From NCBI GenBank assembly GCA_017512425.1, contig JAFWGI010000015.1:551803-615802 (forward strand): 64,000 nucleotides of DNA, given 5' to 3'. This document shows, piece after piece, positions 18,303 through 26,704 of the stretch. Numbering within the stretch: the first letter of the stretch is position 1; every line of letters begins with the position of its first letter. The notes under the pieces were generated by a model. The model was not told the DNA's origin and did not search any database. It saw nothing but the letters and a program-made list of their open reading frames with translations. Both the position numbers and the translations under genes were made by a program. The stretch is from Hyphomicrobium sp. (GTDB lineage: Bacteria; Pseudomonadota; Alphaproteobacteria; Rhizobiales; Hyphomicrobiaceae).

Positions 18303-19634
18303 CTATCGCTCGCGGAACGTTTGCGCCAGCATGTCGGTCAAGGGCTTCAAGAAATATGACAGGATCGAGCGCGATTGCGTCTCGAGGTAAACCTCGGCCG
18401 GCATGCCGGGAACGAGGCGATGGCCAGCGTCGAGCTTCTGCAACTCAGATGGCGGCACCTCCACTTGCGTCGTGTAGAACGTCTTGCCTTCCTTATCGGT
18501 GATCTCGGCCGCCGAAACCTTGCGCACGAAGCCTTCAAGCCGCGGCGTCACATGACTGTCGAATGACGAGAAGCGAACCGTCGCCATTTGGCCTGAGCGG
18601 ACACGGTCGATGTCTTTCGGCTGGATCTTTGCTTCGACGAGTAGCTTCTGATTTTCCGGAATGATCTGAAGCAAAGCGCTGCCAGGTTGAATAACGCCAC
18701 CTTCGGTATGGATCGAAATGGCGTGGACGACGCCAGCAACGGGAGCTCGGATATCCGTGCGCGCGAGCTTGTCAGAAATGGCTTTGCGTTGCTCTGTCTG
18801 CTCGGCAAGACCGGCTTGAGCCTTTTGCAGCTCCTCGGCAGCTTGCTGCGTGTATTCCTTGTCGACCTGCGACAGGCGTGCTTCGGCTTCGGTGCGGCCG
18901 GACTTCAATTTCGTAATTTGCGCCTTCAGGTTTATCAGATCGCCGCGGATACGGACATTCTCGCGCTGCAGCGGTCCGATGCGCTGCATATTGACGAAGC
19001 CTTTCTCGAAAAGCGGGCGGACGTTCGAGAGCTCAAGTTCGTTAAGCGTCAATTCCTTGTTGCGCGATTCAAGCTGGCCATTCGCACCTGTCAGCTCGCT
19101 CTCGGTTTGCGTGATGCGTTGATTGAGAACTTTCAACTGGCCAAGGTAGGCTGTGTGTCGCGCTTCGAACAGAGCCTTCTGTGCATCAAGAAGTTTGATG
19201 TTGTCAGGCAGCGTCATGTCGACGGTCGACGGCGCTTCGAAACTATCCTTCAGATCACGTTCGGCCGTAAGGCGCGCTTCCTGGATCGCGTATTCTGAGA
19301 ACTTGGCGTTTGTCGCCTGCATGCTGGCGCGGAATTGCGTGTCGTCCAATTTTACGACGACGTCACCGGCGGCTACGTGGTCACCGTTCCGAACGAGGAT
19401 TTTCGATACGATGCCGCCTTCGAGATGCTGTACGGTTTTATAGTCGCCTTCAATGGCGACTGTGCCGCCCGACACGACGGCCCCCGATACCGAGAACACC
19501 ATCGACGCGATGAGCAGCCCGCCGCAGAGATAGACCACGGTGCGCATGCCATAGCGAACCCACGGCTCGGTGGCGTGCCAGTCGGTCCCGGCATCAGCTG
19601 TCGGCGCGGCGTCGAGTAAGGACGACAATTTCAT
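18303..19634 (-). CDS. HlyD-family type I secretion membrane fusion protein
   Basis: A 443-residue periplasmic adaptor with one N-terminal membrane segment at about 33-52, a lipoyl-like half (GGIVSKILVRNGDHVAAGDVVVKLD), long coiled coils around 120-290, the second lipoyl half (DIRAPVAGVVHAI) and a beta-barrel end. It would link the inner-membrane ABC exporter to an outer-membrane TolC protein. Its start ATG overlaps the exporter's stop by one base (TAATG), so the two are coupled. No TolC gene and no repeat-in-toxin substrate gene is present in the window. Confidence 0.9.
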   Translation of the reverse strand: MKLSSLLDAAPTADAGTDWHATEPWVRYGMRTVVYLCGGLLIASMVFSVSGAVVSGGTVAIEGDYKTVQHLEGGIVSKILVRNGDHVAAGDVVVKLDDTQFRASMQATNAKFSEYAIQEARLTAERDLKDSFEAPSTVDMTLPDNIKLLDAQKALFEARHTAYLGQLKVLNQRITQTESELTGANGQLESRNKELTLNELELSNVRPLFEKGFVNMQRIGPLQRENVRIRGDLINLKAQITKLKSGRTEAEARLSQVDKEYTQQAAEELQKAQAGLAEQTEQRKAISDKLARTDIRAPVAGVVHAISIHTEGGVIQPGSALLQIIPENQKLLVEAKIQPKDIDRVRSGQMATVRFSSFDSHVTPRLEGFVRKVSAAEITDKEGKTFYTTQVEVPPSELQKLDAGHRLVPGMPAEVYLETQSRSILSYFLKPLTDMLAQTFRER

Positions 19635-21958
19635 TACGCCGCGCTCCCACCGGTGGTGCGCGATTTGGCGGGCCCTGGGGCAGCGGTGCCATCGTTAGAC
19701 GATAATCCCGAACCTTGCGCGGCTGCTGCGGGAGCATCGCCATCATCGAGCCGGTCGGTTGCGCGCCGCGCCGGCTGCTGACTTTGGAACAGCTTCATGA
19801 CCTCGTTGCGTGGTCCAAAGGCGCGCTGCTGGCCCTTATCGAGCAACAGCAATAAGTCGGCTTTGCCGATGGCCTGCACGCGGTGCGACACGAGAATGAT
19901 CGTCTGTCCGCGCTCGCGCATGCCGTCGATGGCCGCGGACAACGCTTCGTCACCGAGGCGGTCGAGGTTGGAATTCGGTTCATCAAGAACGACCAGCGGC
20001 GGCTTGCTGAACAACGCGCGCGCTAACGCGATACGCTGACGCTGACCGCCGGACAGATAGGTCGCGTAGTTGCCGAGTTCCGTCTCGTAACCGTTCGGAA
20101 GCGCGAGGATCAGTTCATGGGCGTGCGCTTGCTTGGCGGCTTCAATCACTTGCTCGTCGGTCGCATCGTCGCGGAAACGGCAGATGTTCTCTTTCACAGT
20201 GCCGGCGAACAGTTCGACGCTCTGTGGGAGGTAGCCAAAGTGCTTCCCAAGGTCTTCTGGATGCCAATGGTCGAGCCGCGCGGAGTCGAGCATGATCGCG
20301 CCGCCGAACGTTGGCCAAAGACCGACGATGGCGCGCACAAGCGTCGACTTGCCAGATGCGCTGGGTCCGATGATCGCCAGCATCTGCCCCGGAGATACCT
20401 TGAACGAGATGCCATTCAAGATCACGTTGCGCGTCTCGGGCGCCGCGACGCGGATATTCTGAACTTCGAGAACGCCGCGCGGACGCGGGAATTCTGTGCG
20501 GCTGCGCTCATGCGGTGCGAACGCAAGCACGTCTTCGAGTTTGAAAAAGCTCTCACGCGCTTTGATGAAGCCGCGCCAGTGGCCGATGATCTGCTCCACG
20601 GGCGCCAGCGCGCGACCAAAGATGATCGTCGCCGCAATGATTGCGCCGGGTGAGATTTCACCTTTGATAGCTAGCCCTGCCGCGATCGCGAGCATCAGAG
20701 ATTGCAACAGCAGCCGCGTCGCCTTCGTAAACGCAGACAGACCACCAAGCCGATCCGACGCCAGTAATTGCCAACCGAGTCCTTCTCCGTTAAGCGATTG
20801 CCATCGCGCGCGATAAGCGCCGAGCATTCCCATCGCAGTAATGGCTTCGGCGTTACGCTGGCCGGTTTCCGCCATGTCGAGGCTTTTGCCGACGGCATGG
20901 TTGGCGTGCAACAACGGCAGGCGCCCGCGTTGCTCGCTGAGCCAGGCGAGTGTCAGCAGGATGACGGTGCCGATGACGGCCGTAACGCCGAGCATCCAAT
21001 GTGCGAGGAAAATCACGAACAGATACACCGGCGTCCACGGCGTGTCGAAGAACGTGATCGGCGCCGGGCCCGAGATGAACTGGCGGAAGCTATCGAGCTC
21101 GCGTAACGCCGATCCGGCCGCGCCTTGCGTTGCCAAGCTCTTGCGCAGCGCGGCTTCAAAAACGCGGTCACTCAAGCGTTGATCAATCTCGGCGCCGATG
21201 CGGCTGACAATGCGCGAGCGCGCCAACTCAAGCATGCCGATGATGCCATAGAGACCTGCCGTTATGATCGACAGAGTCACGAGCGTCGGGAACGATCCTG
21301 ACGACAGCACGCGATCGTAGACCTGCAGCATGAATAGCGGCCCGGCCATCATCAAAATGTTGATGACCGCCGAGAACAAAAAAGTCGCATTCAGTGCGCG
21401 GCGGCTCGCGGAGACGGCAGCCTTGACTTCGCTTTCGCGTGGACCCAGCAGCCACGATAGAAACACGCCGAACAATCCGCCAGACGATGACGCCGGCTTC
21501 TTGATGCCGGACCGCATGCCTTTCGGTAGCTCGATCTTTGGTTCGACTTTTTTCGGCGCGCGCTTTGGTGGCGTATCGGGCCCGCGGCCGAGACGCTTCG
21601 CCCAGACGGACTCGGCCGGCAACTCATCGCTGCTTGCAGTCTGCGGGGCGTCGTCGTCTTCGATGGCTTCTTCGGTATCGGCACGCGTCTCTGGAATGTC
21701 GCGTGACGGCACAGGCGCGGCCTGCGTACCGACGTCTGCAGCCAAATCCGCTTCGAATTCTTCGACCGGATCGCCGTCGCGATGGAACCGCTTTCCTGCC
21801 GGTTTGACGGTGATGCCGGGGCCGGGATTTTGCAACAGGTCTTCGAGCCGCCGCATCGCTGCGGTCAAGCGTTCCTTGTCCTGTTCCTCTTTTTTATCTT
21901 TGCGCCGCGCCACGAGTTTTCCCCGGTAAACTCTGCCGCGATTCGAGGCATTAGACAC
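19634..21958 (-). CDS. Type I secretion ABC transporter (permease-ATPase, PrtD-like) with long N-terminal extension
   Basis: A 774-residue inner-membrane exporter. After about 165 hydrophilic residues rich in Lys, Asp and Pro comes the membrane domain with about five to six segments (ALNATFLFSAVINILMMAGP and onward). The ATPase domain has Walker A GPSASGKST, the signature LSGGQRQRIALARALF and Walker B PLVVLDEPNSNLD. PrtD-type exporters are usually near 570-600 residues, so the charged N-terminal extension and a 40-residue Gly/Ala tail are additions. The N-terminus lacks a recognisable C39 peptidase Cys motif. It forms an operon with the HlyD gene and lies at the edge of the polysaccharide locus. 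Confidence 0.9.
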   Translation of the reverse strand: MSNASNRGRVYRGKLVARRKDKKEEQDKERLTAAMRRLEDLLQNPGPGITVKPAGKRFHRDGDPVEEFEADLAADVGTQAAPVPSRDIPETRADTEEAIEDDDAPQTASSDELPAESVWAKRLGRGPDTPPKRAPKKVEPKIELPKGMRSGIKKPASSSGGLFGVFLSWLLGPRESEVKAAVSASRRALNATFLFSAVINILMMAGPLFMLQVYDRVLSSGSFPTLVTLSIITAGLYGIIGMLELARSRIVSRIGAEIDQRLSDRVFEAALRKSLATQGAAGSALRELDSFRQFISGPAPITFFDTPWTPVYLFVIFLAHWMLGVTAVIGTVILLTLAWLSEQRGRLPLLHANHAVGKSLDMAETGQRNAEAITAMGMLGAYRARWQSLNGEGLGWQLLASDRLGGLSAFTKATRLLLQSLMLAIAAGLAIKGEISPGAIIAATIIFGRALAPVEQIIGHWRGFIKARESFFKLEDVLAFAPHERSRTEFPRPRGVLEVQNIRVAAPETRNVILNGISFKVSPGQMLAIIGPSASGKSTLVRAIVGLWPTFGGAIMLDSARLDHWHPEDLGKHFGYLPQSVELFAGTVKENICRFRDDATDEQVIEAAKQAHAHELILALPNGYETELGNYATYLSGGQRQRIALARALFSKPPLVVLDEPNSNLDRLGDEALSAAIDGMRERGQTIILVSHRVQAIGKADLLLLLDKGQQRAFGPRNEVMKLFQSQQPARRATDRLDDGDAPAAAAQGSGLSSNDGTAAPGPAKSRTTGGSAA

Positions 21959-22207
21959 GCCTTGCCCGCCAGCCCAACGGCCAGCCGAATCGCTCGCCCC
22001 GAGTTTCGGCCGATGGTCATGAGGAATTGATTAACCAGCCGGCGAAAAATCTCCGTCCATACGAGCGTCGAATGTCCGCAAACCCCTAGATTGCTGAGGT
22101 TTTCAGGAGTCGACCTTAACACCGCTTTAGGTAAATTAGGGGATCGTTACCGCAGGATTACCGGGGGCGTTTCGAAACGTCGGACCGGCATTCGAGGAGT
22201 AAGAGCA

Positions 22208-22597
22208 ATGCGTTTGAATAGCCTTCTTGGCCTGGCGGTGGCAATTGCGTCACTCGGTATGGTCGCTGCCCCGCAATCGGCATCTGCAACCCATTGGGAC
22301 CGTTCGGATCGTCCGGCCGGTTACGGTCACGTTCGCAAGGTGCGCCACTGGGTTTATTACCCGCACTACCATCACGTCTACCTGAAGCACACCTATACGG
22401 ATCCGTATGCTTACAGCTATACGCCGCGCGGATACTATCCGTACTACAACTCGAACTACTGGGGTCCGCCGCGCGTGAAGCGCTTCCGCGGACATCTGCC
22501 GCCATATTACGCGGCCTGGGGCGCGCCGAAACGCGGCTATCATCACGTTCAATGGCACCAGCGCCATTATGGCGGTCACCGCCACGGACACTGGTAA
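22208..22597 (+). CDS. Small secreted His/Tyr-rich protein, function unknown
   Basis: A 129-residue protein starting at ATG 22208 with GAGGAGTAAGAGCA just before it. A signal peptide covers about residues 1-26 (MRLNSLLGLAVAIASLGMVA, then an Ala-rich cleavage area ending SASA). The mature part is very rich in His, Tyr, Arg and Pro, with clusters such as YYPHYHHVYLKH and HHVQWHQRHYGGHRHGHW. Such composition suggests metal binding or a cell-surface role, but nothing in the sequence proves either. A strong hairpin follows at 22630-22669. I do not recognise a named family. Confidence 0.75.
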   Translation: MRLNSLLGLAVAIASLGMVAAPQSASATHWDRSDRPAGYGHVRKVRHWVYYPHYHHVYLKHTYTDPYAYSYTPRGYYPYYNSNYWGPPRVKRFRGHLPPYYAAWGAPKRGYHHVQWHQRHYGGHRHGHW

Positions 22598-22629
22598 GTC
22601 TCGTTTCGCCGATAACGCGTGACGTCAAT

Positions 22630-22669
22630 TGTGGCGTGAACACCAAGGTATTTGCGTGTTCACGCCACA
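22630..22669. terminator. Strong hairpin, terminator-like but without a T-run
   Basis: A 14-base perfect stem (TGTGGCGTGAACAC paired with its complement ending at 22669) closes a 12-base loop. It lies 33 bases after the His/Tyr-rich protein gene. No run of T follows, so it may act as a transcript-stabilising 3' end, a factor-dependent stop, or an inverted repeat recognised by a protein. Confidence 0.4.
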
Positions 22670-22778
22670 TTCATATGGTGTCCGTCATCTCTGTGCTCAG
22701 GTCCGGCGCTGCGCGCCCGTATGACATGACGAGCAACAGCATTGACCGCGCTGCGGTCACCAAAATCGGGGAGTTCCC

Positions 22779-23102
22779 ATGATCAAGAAATTCATCAATG
22801 CGCTGATGGCGCTGACCATGATTGTTGGCGTCGCGATCTCGTCTGCGCCACAGGCGGAAGCGCGCCGCGGCCACGGCGTTGGCCTTGGCATCGCGGCAGG
22901 CATCATCGGTCTAGGCATCATCGGTGCGGCCGGCGCGCACGCGCGTCCGTACCGTTCGTATTCTGCGTACGATGATGACGTCTGCTATCGCGGGCCGCGC
23001 GAGTGTCACTGGACCGGCCGCCGGTGCTTTGAAAACAGCTGGGGCGACACCGTTTGCCGTGGTGGCCGTTACATCTGCGAACGTCCGTTGATCTGCGAAT
23101 AA
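22779..23102 (+). CDS. Small exported Cys-containing protein, function unknown
   Basis: A 107-residue protein. The N-terminal 29 residues form a signal peptide (MIKKFINALMALTMIVGVAI, then SSAPQAEA). A Gly/Ala/Ile-rich hydrophobic stretch (GVGLGIAAGIIGLGIIGAAG) follows and could be a membrane segment. The last 40 residues hold six Cys (CYRGPRECHW, RRCFENSW, TVCRGG, ICERPLICE), which in the periplasm would allow three disulfides. No named function follows from this. GGGAGTTCCC before the ATG is a weak ribosome binding site. A terminator lies 25 bases downstream. Confidence 0.72.
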   Translation: MIKKFINALMALTMIVGVAISSAPQAEARRGHGVGLGIAAGIIGLGIIGAAGAHARPYRSYSAYDDDVCYRGPRECHWTGRRCFENSWGDTVCRGGRYICERPLICE

Positions 23103-23126
23103 ATCGGTTAGCTGCGAACGATTTTG

Positions 23127-23159
23127 AAAAGCGCTGGGGCAACGCTCCGGCGCTTTTTT
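23127..23159 (+). terminator. Rho-independent terminator
   Basis: AAAGCGCTGG and CCGGCGCTTT pair (one wobble) around a 9-base loop, followed by a run of T to 23159. It ends transcription of the small Cys-containing protein gene just before the convergent rlmB. Confidence 0.8.
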
Positions 23160-23171
23160 ATTTTGCTGACG

Positions 23172-24086
23172 TCAAGCGCCCTTGCGTCGCGCGAGCGCGG
23201 CCGTGTGTAGAGCAACGGCTGCCGCATTCGAAACGTTGAGGCTCGCAATTGGGCCGTCGGTCGTGATGCGCGCGAGCACGTCGCAATTTTTCTGCGTGAG
23301 TTCGCGCAGTCCTTTGCCTTCTGCACCCATCACAAGCGCGACCGGCCTCGACGTCCAGTCGGTGTCTTCGATGCGCGCATCGGCTTCGCCATCAAGTCCG
23401 ATCAACGTGAAGCCGGCGTCTTTCAGGTCTTCGAGCGCGCGCGACAGGTTTTGAACCAGCGCCACTGGGACGAGTTCAAGCGCACCGGATGCGGATTTCG
23501 CGAGAACGCCATTGAGCGGCGGGCTGTGCCGGCGAGTCATTACGAGTCCGGCCGCGCCGAATACGGCCGCCGAACGTAAAATTGCGCCGACGTTATGCGG
23601 GTCGGTGACTTGATCGAGGACGAGCAGCGGGCGGCCCTCGGCGTTTTCCGCGAGTGATGCAAATTCCGGTTCAGGGAGTTCTTCGGTTTCGAGCATCGCG
23701 CCTTGATGCACAGTGTCCGCACCGAGCAAGCGGTCGAGGTCGCGCGGCGTCGTCTCTTCGGCTTTACACGGCAGCGGCCCCATGGACTCGATCAGGCGGC
23801 GTTCGGCATTGTCGGTCAAAAGCAGCCGGTTCAGTTTGCGCCCCGGATTGCGGAGCGCGGCTTCTACCGCGTGAAGACCAAACAGTCGCAGCGGACCGTC
23901 GCCGCCGCCTGCGGGCTTATGCCCACGGTCACCGCCGCGCGCGGGTTTTCCGCCGAATCGCGCAGGTCCCGAACGGGTCGCGTGCGCTTTCGGCCGCCAG
24001 GATTTCTTGAAGGGTTCTTTGGTCAGGATCGGCCTCGGATTGCTGTACTGAACCCGCAAATGCGGCGTAAACCTGCGCAAATGCAA
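23172..24086 (-). CDS. rlmB: 23S rRNA (guanosine-2'-O)-methyltransferase RlmB (TrmH/SpoU family)
   Basis: A 304-residue SpoU-type RNA 2'-O-methyltransferase that would modify 23S rRNA. A basic, Gly-rich N-terminal extension of about 65 residues precedes the substrate-binding domain (LFGLHAVEAALRNPGRKLNRL). The knotted methyltransferase domain follows with VLDQVTDPHNVGAILRSAAVF (motif 1), ALVMGAEGKGLR (motif 2) and ASLNVSNAAAVALH (motif 3), all with the expected residues. Family members include TrmH, but the N-terminal domain and gene length favour RlmB. It is monocistronic, opposite to tRNA-Tyr. Confidence 0.87.
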   Translation of the reverse strand: MHLRRFTPHLRVQYSNPRPILTKEPFKKSWRPKAHATRSGPARFGGKPARGGDRGHKPAGGGDGPLRLFGLHAVEAALRNPGRKLNRLLLTDNAERRLIESMGPLPCKAEETTPRDLDRLLGADTVHQGAMLETEELPEPEFASLAENAEGRPLLVLDQVTDPHNVGAILRSAAVFGAAGLVMTRRHSPPLNGVLAKSASGALELVPVALVQNLSRALEDLKDAGFTLIGLDGEADARIEDTDWTSRPVALVMGAEGKGLRELTQKNCDVLARITTDGPIASLNVSNAAAVALHTAALARRKGA

Positions 24087-24163
24087 GTGCGATCACAGGT
24101 CCGCCGACCTTGCTGCTTTTCTGATTGACAGGGAAGGGCACAACCGAACATAAACCGCCACGG

Positions 24164-24198
24164 GCCCCGCTTCCACTGGCGGGGCACTTTCTTTTTTT
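24164..24198 (+). terminator. Terminator-like hairpin without an obvious upstream gene
   Basis: GCCCCGC and GCGGGGC pair around an 8-base loop and are followed by ACTTTCTTTTTTT, a classic rho-independent shape on the plus strand. The nearest upstream plus-strand gene ended at 23102 behind its own terminator. It could end a small RNA transcribed within 24087-24198 or stop antisense transcription into rlmB. Confidence 0.55.
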
Positions 24199-24241
24199 GA
24201 TGGGTCGCATCCGGCTTCTGGCCGGCCCATCTTGGCGGTCT

Positions 24242-24326
24242 GGAGAGGTGCCCGAGTGGTTAAAGGGGACGGACTGTAAATCCGTTGGCTTCGCCTACGC
24301 TGGTTCGAAACCAGCCCTCTCCACCA
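24242..24326 (+). tRNA. tRNA-Tyr (anticodon GTA)
   Basis: An 85-base class II tRNA with a 7-base acceptor stem (GGAGAGG paired with CCTCTCC), anticodon loop CTGTAAA with GTA, a long variable arm, TTCGAAA in the T-loop and an encoded CCA end. The GTA anticodon with a long variable arm is bacterial tyrosine tRNA. It lies alone, with a terminator-like hairpin about 45 bases upstream. Confidence 0.96.
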
Positions 24327-24355
24327 TCACCGCACAAATCGACCGTCGCGCTCTC

Positions 24356-25777
24356 CTATTCTTCGCGGTCGTCTTTCTTTGGTTTCTTCTCGAGCGTCGC
24401 GCCAGCCTCTTTGAACTTGAGCAGATGCGCTTCGTCAGCCGAGCCGAGCGTGCTTGCAACGATGCCGAACGGCAGCGGCTCATCTTGTGCGTATCGCTTG
24501 CCGAGACGGAACGCGATTTCCGCTCTGGCGGTCTCTACGCCGAGATAAAACGCATGGCCGGCGTCGGCACGCGTATCGAGGTGCGGGAAGAGCTCGAATG
24601 GGTCGTCTGAAACGTGGTGTCCATTGCGATTGTAGATGTGAATGCCATCGTCGGACACTTCGATGCGGTAGTTCAGATCTTTAATCTGTTTCGCGAGCGC
24701 CGCGATTTCATCCGGTCGCGACGCGAAGCCTTTGCGGTCTCGCGTAACCAGTAGACCCTCGCCAAAACCTTGGGGTAACGCGCCCGCCTGTTTGGCGGCA
24801 AAATATTCGCGCCGTGCGCGATCGAATTCCTTGATGGCAGTCCGGCAATGCGGGCTGACCTGAACAGCAAGAACGGCTGTTATATTGAGCTCAGAGCACA
24901 ATCCCATGAGCAGCGCATTGATGCCGGTCGTGTCGGCGTCCGTTAGCTCAGTAAGATTCCCGATACCCATGAGGATCGGTACGTCCGGCCGGCGATTTCG
25001 CAAATCAACGTAACGTGCGACGGACGCCGCAAATCCATAGTGGATCGGGTCAAGGATGGGGTCAGCGTAGTACGGCTTACCCTTGGCGATCATGATGTCG
25101 ATCGCCCTGTCCAACGATTCCATATCGGCCGCACCGGCTGATACCAAAACCGGAATAGCCGGACCTTCGTCCGCGATCGCGATGTTCTTTTCAGACAGGC
25201 TTAGAAGGTAGTTCGCGCCGGCTTTCGTTGCGCGCAGCAGCTCGTCGGAATTGAAGGAATCGACGCTGACCTTCGCGCCGTCGGCCTGCAACTGACGGAT
25301 CGTCTCTTCCAGATGCGGAAACGGACTATCTGGAAGGCATCCAAGATCGATGACGTCAGCGCCTTCCGAGCGCAGTTTGCGCGATCGCTCGACGATCTCT
25401 TGAGGCGTCATGAGCGTCGCGTCGACGATCTCGGCAAAGATCGTGCAGTTATGACGCGAAAGGTCGAGCTTCGGCTTTTTGCCACCGAGATATTCGGGCA
25501 GGTCGGCCACTTCGTCGGGTCCGCGCTCAAATCGCGTGCCGAAGAAATCGGAGAGACGCTCAAGATCGCCGCGGAAACGGCCGGGCATGACGACGCGATC
25601 CGCGCCCTCCGGCAACTTCAGCCGACGCTCGACGATTTCCGTCGTCATCAAGGCGGCGACTTTGACGCCAATGTTGGCGACGACCGGCTCGATCGCTTCA
25701 CCACTGACCTCTTCGGCGACCCGCTTCACACGCGGTTCGGCAAGCGAACCTGTTACCAACACCACGCGCTTCGCCAT
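24356..25777 (-). CDS. Dihydropteroate synthase-like protein of the tetrahydromethanopterin/C1 type
   Basis: A 473-residue protein. The start at 25777 gives MAKRVVLVTGSLAEPRVKRV; a longer frame to 25900 runs through a palindrome and is unlikely. The N-terminal 150 residues form a domain found in this family only. Residues 150-420 form a TIM barrel like dihydropteroate synthase, with SEGADVIDLGCLPDSPFPHL (pterin-binding region) and VSVDSFNSDELLRATKAGAN. Such proteins occur in methanogens and in methylotrophs that use tetrahydromethanopterin, where they are thought to act in making or using that cofactor. It lies 2.3 kb from xoxF on the same strand, which fits methylotrophy. The exact reaction is not established from sequence. 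Confidence 0.8.
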   Translation of the reverse strand: MAKRVVLVTGSLAEPRVKRVAEEVSGEAIEPVVANIGVKVAALMTTEIVERRLKLPEGADRVVMPGRFRGDLERLSDFFGTRFERGPDEVADLPEYLGGKKPKLDLSRHNCTIFAEIVDATLMTPQEIVERSRKLRSEGADVIDLGCLPDSPFPHLEETIRQLQADGAKVSVDSFNSDELLRATKAGANYLLSLSEKNIAIADEGPAIPVLVSAGAADMESLDRAIDIMIAKGKPYYADPILDPIHYGFAASVARYVDLRNRRPDVPILMGIGNLTELTDADTTGINALLMGLCSELNITAVLAVQVSPHCRTAIKEFDRARREYFAAKQAGALPQGFGEGLLVTRDRKGFASRPDEIAALAKQIKDLNYRIEVSDDGIHIYNRNGHHVSDDPFELFPHLDTRADAGHAFYLGVETARAEIAFRLGKRYAQDEPLPFGIVASTLGSADEAHLLKFKEAGATLEKKPKKDDREE

Positions 25778-25787
25778 GAGAAATTGC

Positions 25788-25810
25788 CCTATATTTGCCG
25801 GCAATATAGG
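25788..25810. promoter_or_regulatory. Long inverted repeat just upstream of the dihydropteroate synthase-like gene
   Basis: CCTATATT at 25788-25795 and AATATAGG at 25803-25810 are exact inverted arms around TGCCGGC. The centre TTGCCGGCAA is itself a palindrome. It ends 10 bases upstream of the ATG at 25777, in the -11 to -33 region. It could be an operator that blocks transcription or an RNA hairpin that affects translation. Confidence 0.5.
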
Positions 25811-25917
25811 TCTATTCGCGGGGCGTTTGCCAGAGCGGTCTGAGCGTCCGTTCCGTAAGCTTTGAAAACGGTCAATTTGCGCTGGGCCACCTGCTTTCAA
25901 GGGCCTGCATGGCTGTC

Positions 25918-26622
25918 CTAAGGCTGGCCAAGCCGGCTCGACCAGTCTTCAACGCGGCGAGAGTCCAATCGACGCCGGGCGAGGTCGCGCCATGACTGCG
26001 ATATGTAACGTAACTCCGCCATTTCGCTAAGATCGTTTGGTGACAGCGTGCGCGAGGCGATGAGCGTATTCAAATGCGCGATCGTCCATTTCGGGTGCGG
26101 TCGCTCGACGAGTTCTAACGCTGTTCCAACGTCCACCGTGCCGGTTTCCAAAACGCGATAATACCAACCTGTGCGTCCGGTTTTCTGGACGAGCCAGGCC
26201 ATGTCGGGTCGCTCGAATCTCAAATTGAGCTTAAAGCACGGCTGTCTGCCTTGGCTGATCTGCAGCATCACGTTGCCAAGCCGGAACACGTCACCCACGC
26301 AAACGTTCGACTCGCTCATGTGTGGCAGACAGAGGTTCTCTCCGAATGCGCAGCCTGCATCCAGTGTTGCTTGCATGGCTGGGTATTCGGCCCGCCATGC
26401 CGCGTAGCTTTCGATTGGATATTGGTGGATGGCTTTCTCCGGCCCTCCGTGATGTTTCAAATCGCCTTGATGGTCACCGACGAGGCCGTTGTGCGCAATC
26501 AGCCACGGGCTAGCGATGCCATGTTTGAATATTCCGGTTGGCGCCTCGTTGCGGCCGATGGCTGTGATCTTGCCCGCATTCATGGCTGATACGATCACGC
26601 GCATTTTGTTCAAAGCTGCCAT
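25918..26622 (-). CDS. MOSC domain protein (YiiM-like)
   Basis: A 234-residue protein with the MOSC beta-barrel found in molybdenum cofactor sulfurases and YiiM. I place the start at 26622 because CGGAGCAACG precedes that ATG. Visible family parts are the start GKITAIGRNEAPTGIFKHG, GLVGDHQGDLKHHGGPEKAIHQYP, and GENLCLPHMSESNVCVGDVF. The gene lies between xoxF and the dihydropteroate synthase-like gene but behind a terminator, so it probably has its own promoter. A role in sulfur or molybdenum cofactor chemistry is known for relatives; the substrate here is unknown. Confidence 0.85.
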   Translation of the reverse strand: MAALNKMRVIVSAMNAGKITAIGRNEAPTGIFKHGIASPWLIAHNGLVGDHQGDLKHHGGPEKAIHQYPIESYAAWRAEYPAMQATLDAGCAFGENLCLPHMSESNVCVGDVFRLGNVMLQISQGRQPCFKLNLRFERPDMAWLVQKTGRTGWYYRVLETGTVDVGTALELVERPHPKWTIAHLNTLIASRTLSPNDLSEMAELRYISQSWRDLARRRLDSRRVEDWSSRLGQP

Positions 26623-26635
26623 CGTTGCTCCGGAA

Positions 26636-26669
26636 ATAAAAACCGGCACGGTGCGTGAAACCGTGCCGG
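26636..26669 (-). terminator. Rho-independent terminator of xoxF
   Basis: On the minus strand CCGGCACGGT and ACCGTGCCGG pair perfectly (10 bases, 7-base loop), followed by TTTTTATTT. It sits 36 bases after the xoxF stop and 14 bases before the MOSC start. Confidence 0.88.
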
Positions 26670-26704
26670 CCAGTTCTCGCAGACCATTACTTTTGGAGGA
26701 AGCG

